Shown here: positions 62,600 through 64,000 of the stretch, piece by piece
Layout: each line of letters starts with the position of its first letter
Numbering within the stretch: the stretch's first letter is position 1
NCBI GenBank assembly: GCA_964019165.1
Contig: OZ025282.1
Location: forward strand, 1,774,501 to 1,838,500
From: Mastigias papua
Lineage: Eukaryota > Cnidaria > Scyphozoa > Rhizostomeae > Mastigiidae
Direction of reading: 5' to 3'
Length of the DNA: 64,000 nt
Position numbers and translations under genes: made by a program
Notes under the pieces: model-generated
Told to the model about the DNA's origin: nothing
The model's input: the letters and a program-made list of their open reading frames with translations, nothing else
Databases searched by the model: none

Positions 62600-63239
62600 G
62601 TTGCTAGCCTATGCTGCTATACGAATACTGCATACAAAAATCTTGTCATCAAATGACTTTGTAGTGAAAAAATAATACCCAGAAATGTAGCCTCATTCTA
62701 ATACATCACACAATCGAGGTTAAGAGTTCAGTTGAGAAACACGTGCCAAATCGTGTCAGAGTAAGTTTTTTAAGGAAATTAAGCAAGATATTGTTCAGAA
62801 CAGTCGTTATGAGACAATCTACAAGAGTTGAAAGCTGCATATACCCTTTTCACATTAATAAGTGTATCAAATCAAAAACATCTTGTTCCAGATGCCCTTT
62901 ACAATACGACATTTTGCATGTGTGTGGTCAAAATCTTCCCTATTAACGAAAATTTGAAATCTGAAATCTACCCCTGCAGGATCACATACAAATAAAAATA
63001 ATATTTTACGTGCCCCCAGGATTAACGTGCTTTAGAGGAAAATTTCCACGAAGTGCCTTCAGTGGACACCTTGTCCCTGTCCTAGGCACGTGCAGTCATC
63101 CATGTCTATAATGGTGCAAAATACGAAAAACAGTTTCAGAATTTTCTAGCAAGAAGGCCCTTTCATTTGTTGAAAAGGGCAGGGGTGGAAACCCCCAGAA
63201 CGTCCCCGGTAGTTGCACCCTTCATTCAATTCATGAAGT
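62600..63239. other. GALT upstream region
   Basis: No coding region recognised. It should contain the GALT promoter and 5' untranslated region on the minus strand. No TATA box or other core element was assigned. Confidence 0.4.
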
Positions 63240-63450
63240 ATACCTACTTAGAGAGCTCCTCCTTTAAATCATTCTTATACTGTACATACTAATTTGTTGT
63301 TTTTCCTCTGTGTAGTTTCTTTTTGTAAATTGTAGATGTGTTATTAAAGTATATTCAATTGTATGTAACGCAATCTTGTTAAAGTATTATTTGTATGTAT
63401 GAGAATGTAAAGAATAAAATGAACTGAACTAAACTGAACTGAACTGAGTA
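63240..63450 (+). mobile_element. LINE-like 3' tail
   Basis: About 200 bp beginning gagagctcctcct and ending in aataaaatgaactgaact with further ctgaact units. It resembles in layout and wording the 3' region at 42715-42895 that follows a LINE ORF2 fragment. It is likely a very short 5'-truncated copy of the same family, sitting between the divergent GALT and RPRD1-like starts. Confidence 0.45.
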
Positions 63451-63891
63451 TGTGACGGAATACCGACTGTCATACTTGCCACATATATGCTCTAGGGTAT
63501 GATATGGTTATTCCTGAAACAGTTGCACTGAATGTCAGAATCTAAAACAATCCTTAGTAGTTTGGACCCTTTTTTAATGTAATAAAGGTGGTGATACAAG
63601 TCCTTGCGTATCTTCATGTTAGGCTCCGTGTCTGGAAATTTCATTTTTAGGCGAAATTTGTAAAAAAACGCTCTAAACTGCTGAGAATATTCGAAGAACT
63701 AGTATCAGAAATCAAATAAGTTCACGGGAAGATCAGGGGTGATTAGAAAAGCGGGCATACCTTAGATCAAAATTGGTAAGAATAGTGAGGCAAAACTATG
63801 TGAAGAACAAAAAATACAGAAAACATTAGGGGGCCAGGCTTGGAATTGACGCATGCGCAGCACGTGTATGCCTCCATCATCTGCCATCAAA
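63451..63891. other. Upstream region of RPRD1-like gene
   Basis: No coding region recognised. It should include the promoter of the RPRD1-like gene; the last 60 bases are GC-richer (gcatgcgcagcacgtg), consistent with a start region. Confidence 0.4.
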
Positions 63892-64000
63892 ATGGCGACT
63901 TTCAACGCGAAGTCCTTTGAAAAGAAGCTTAATGCGATGGACCTGTCACAAACTAGCATTCAGACAGTATCATTGTGGATTATTCATCACAGACAAAGCA
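63892..64000 (+). CDS. RPRD1-like CID protein, first exon, cut by window end
   Basis: The frame begins MATFNAKSFEKKLNAMD and continues TSIQTVSLWIIHHRQS to the window edge. The EKKL...QTSIQT-SLW-IHHR pattern is the start of the CTD-interaction domain of RPRD1A/RPRD1B, proteins that bind the phosphorylated Pol II C-terminal domain and help recruit its phosphatases. About 36 codons are visible, with no splice site before the edge. It is divergent from GALT, with 1.3 kb between the two start codons. RPRD1A and RPRD1B cannot be told apart from this piece. Confidence 0.85.
   Translation, partial: MATFNAKSFEKKLNAMDLSQTSIQTVSLWIIHHRQS

Overview
This is animal (metazoan) nuclear DNA. It is AT-rich and carries split genes with GT-AG introns, long microsatellites and several classes of eukaryotic transposon. 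The protein set (PTPN9, a Brambleberry-type nuclear fusion protein, CDC34/UBE2R, GALT, the start of an RPRD1-type gene), the BEL/Pao retroelement and the hammerhead-bearing Penelope-like DNA fit a non-vertebrate, probably marine, animal. I cannot name the phylum from sequence alone.

Layout: 1-1.7 kb holds nothing recognisable. At 1699-7832 (+) is a complete BEL/Pao LTR retrotransposon with two 226-bp LTRs that look identical, a 5-bp target duplication and one open gag-pol frame; this looks like a very recent insertion. From 7.8 to 13.6 kb lie satellites and degraded inverted-repeat elements. From 29914 down to 13633 (-) a PTPN9/MEG2-like phosphatase (CRAL-TRIO plus PTP domain) can be rebuilt as 13 coding exons that join in frame to 630 residues. 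Its introns hold a 5'-truncated Penelope-like element (26.0-27.1 kb) whose 3' region carries a hammerhead ribozyme core, and large (ATC)n arrays.

From 38466 down to 31067 (-) a Brambleberry/KAR5/GEX1-type nuclear fusion protein reads as nine exons (600 residues). A TTAA-flanked DNA transposon (38498-41316) with a decayed Mutator/Kolobok-like transposase sits 31 bp upstream of its start codon. From 41.3 to 47.3 kb are LINE remnants, a foldback element and nothing else I could identify.

At 47311-51933 (+) is CDC34/UBE2R (five exons, 237 residues), with a (TA)n-flanked hammerhead-like motif in its last intron. Convergent to it, from 62599 down to 54884 (-), is galactose-1-phosphate uridylyltransferase (14 exons, 355 residues), with a third hammerhead-like motif and an inverted-repeat element in its introns. 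At 63892 (+) the first exon of an RPRD1-like gene starts, divergent from GALT, and runs off the window.

The host genes belong to unrelated pathways (phosphatase signalling and vesicle fusion, karyogamy, ubiquitin transfer, galactose metabolism, Pol II CTD binding) and are simply neighbours. The most unusual content is the set of three minimal hammerhead cores, all on the minus strand and all inside introns, plus the complete karyogamy gene with a transposon at its doorstep.
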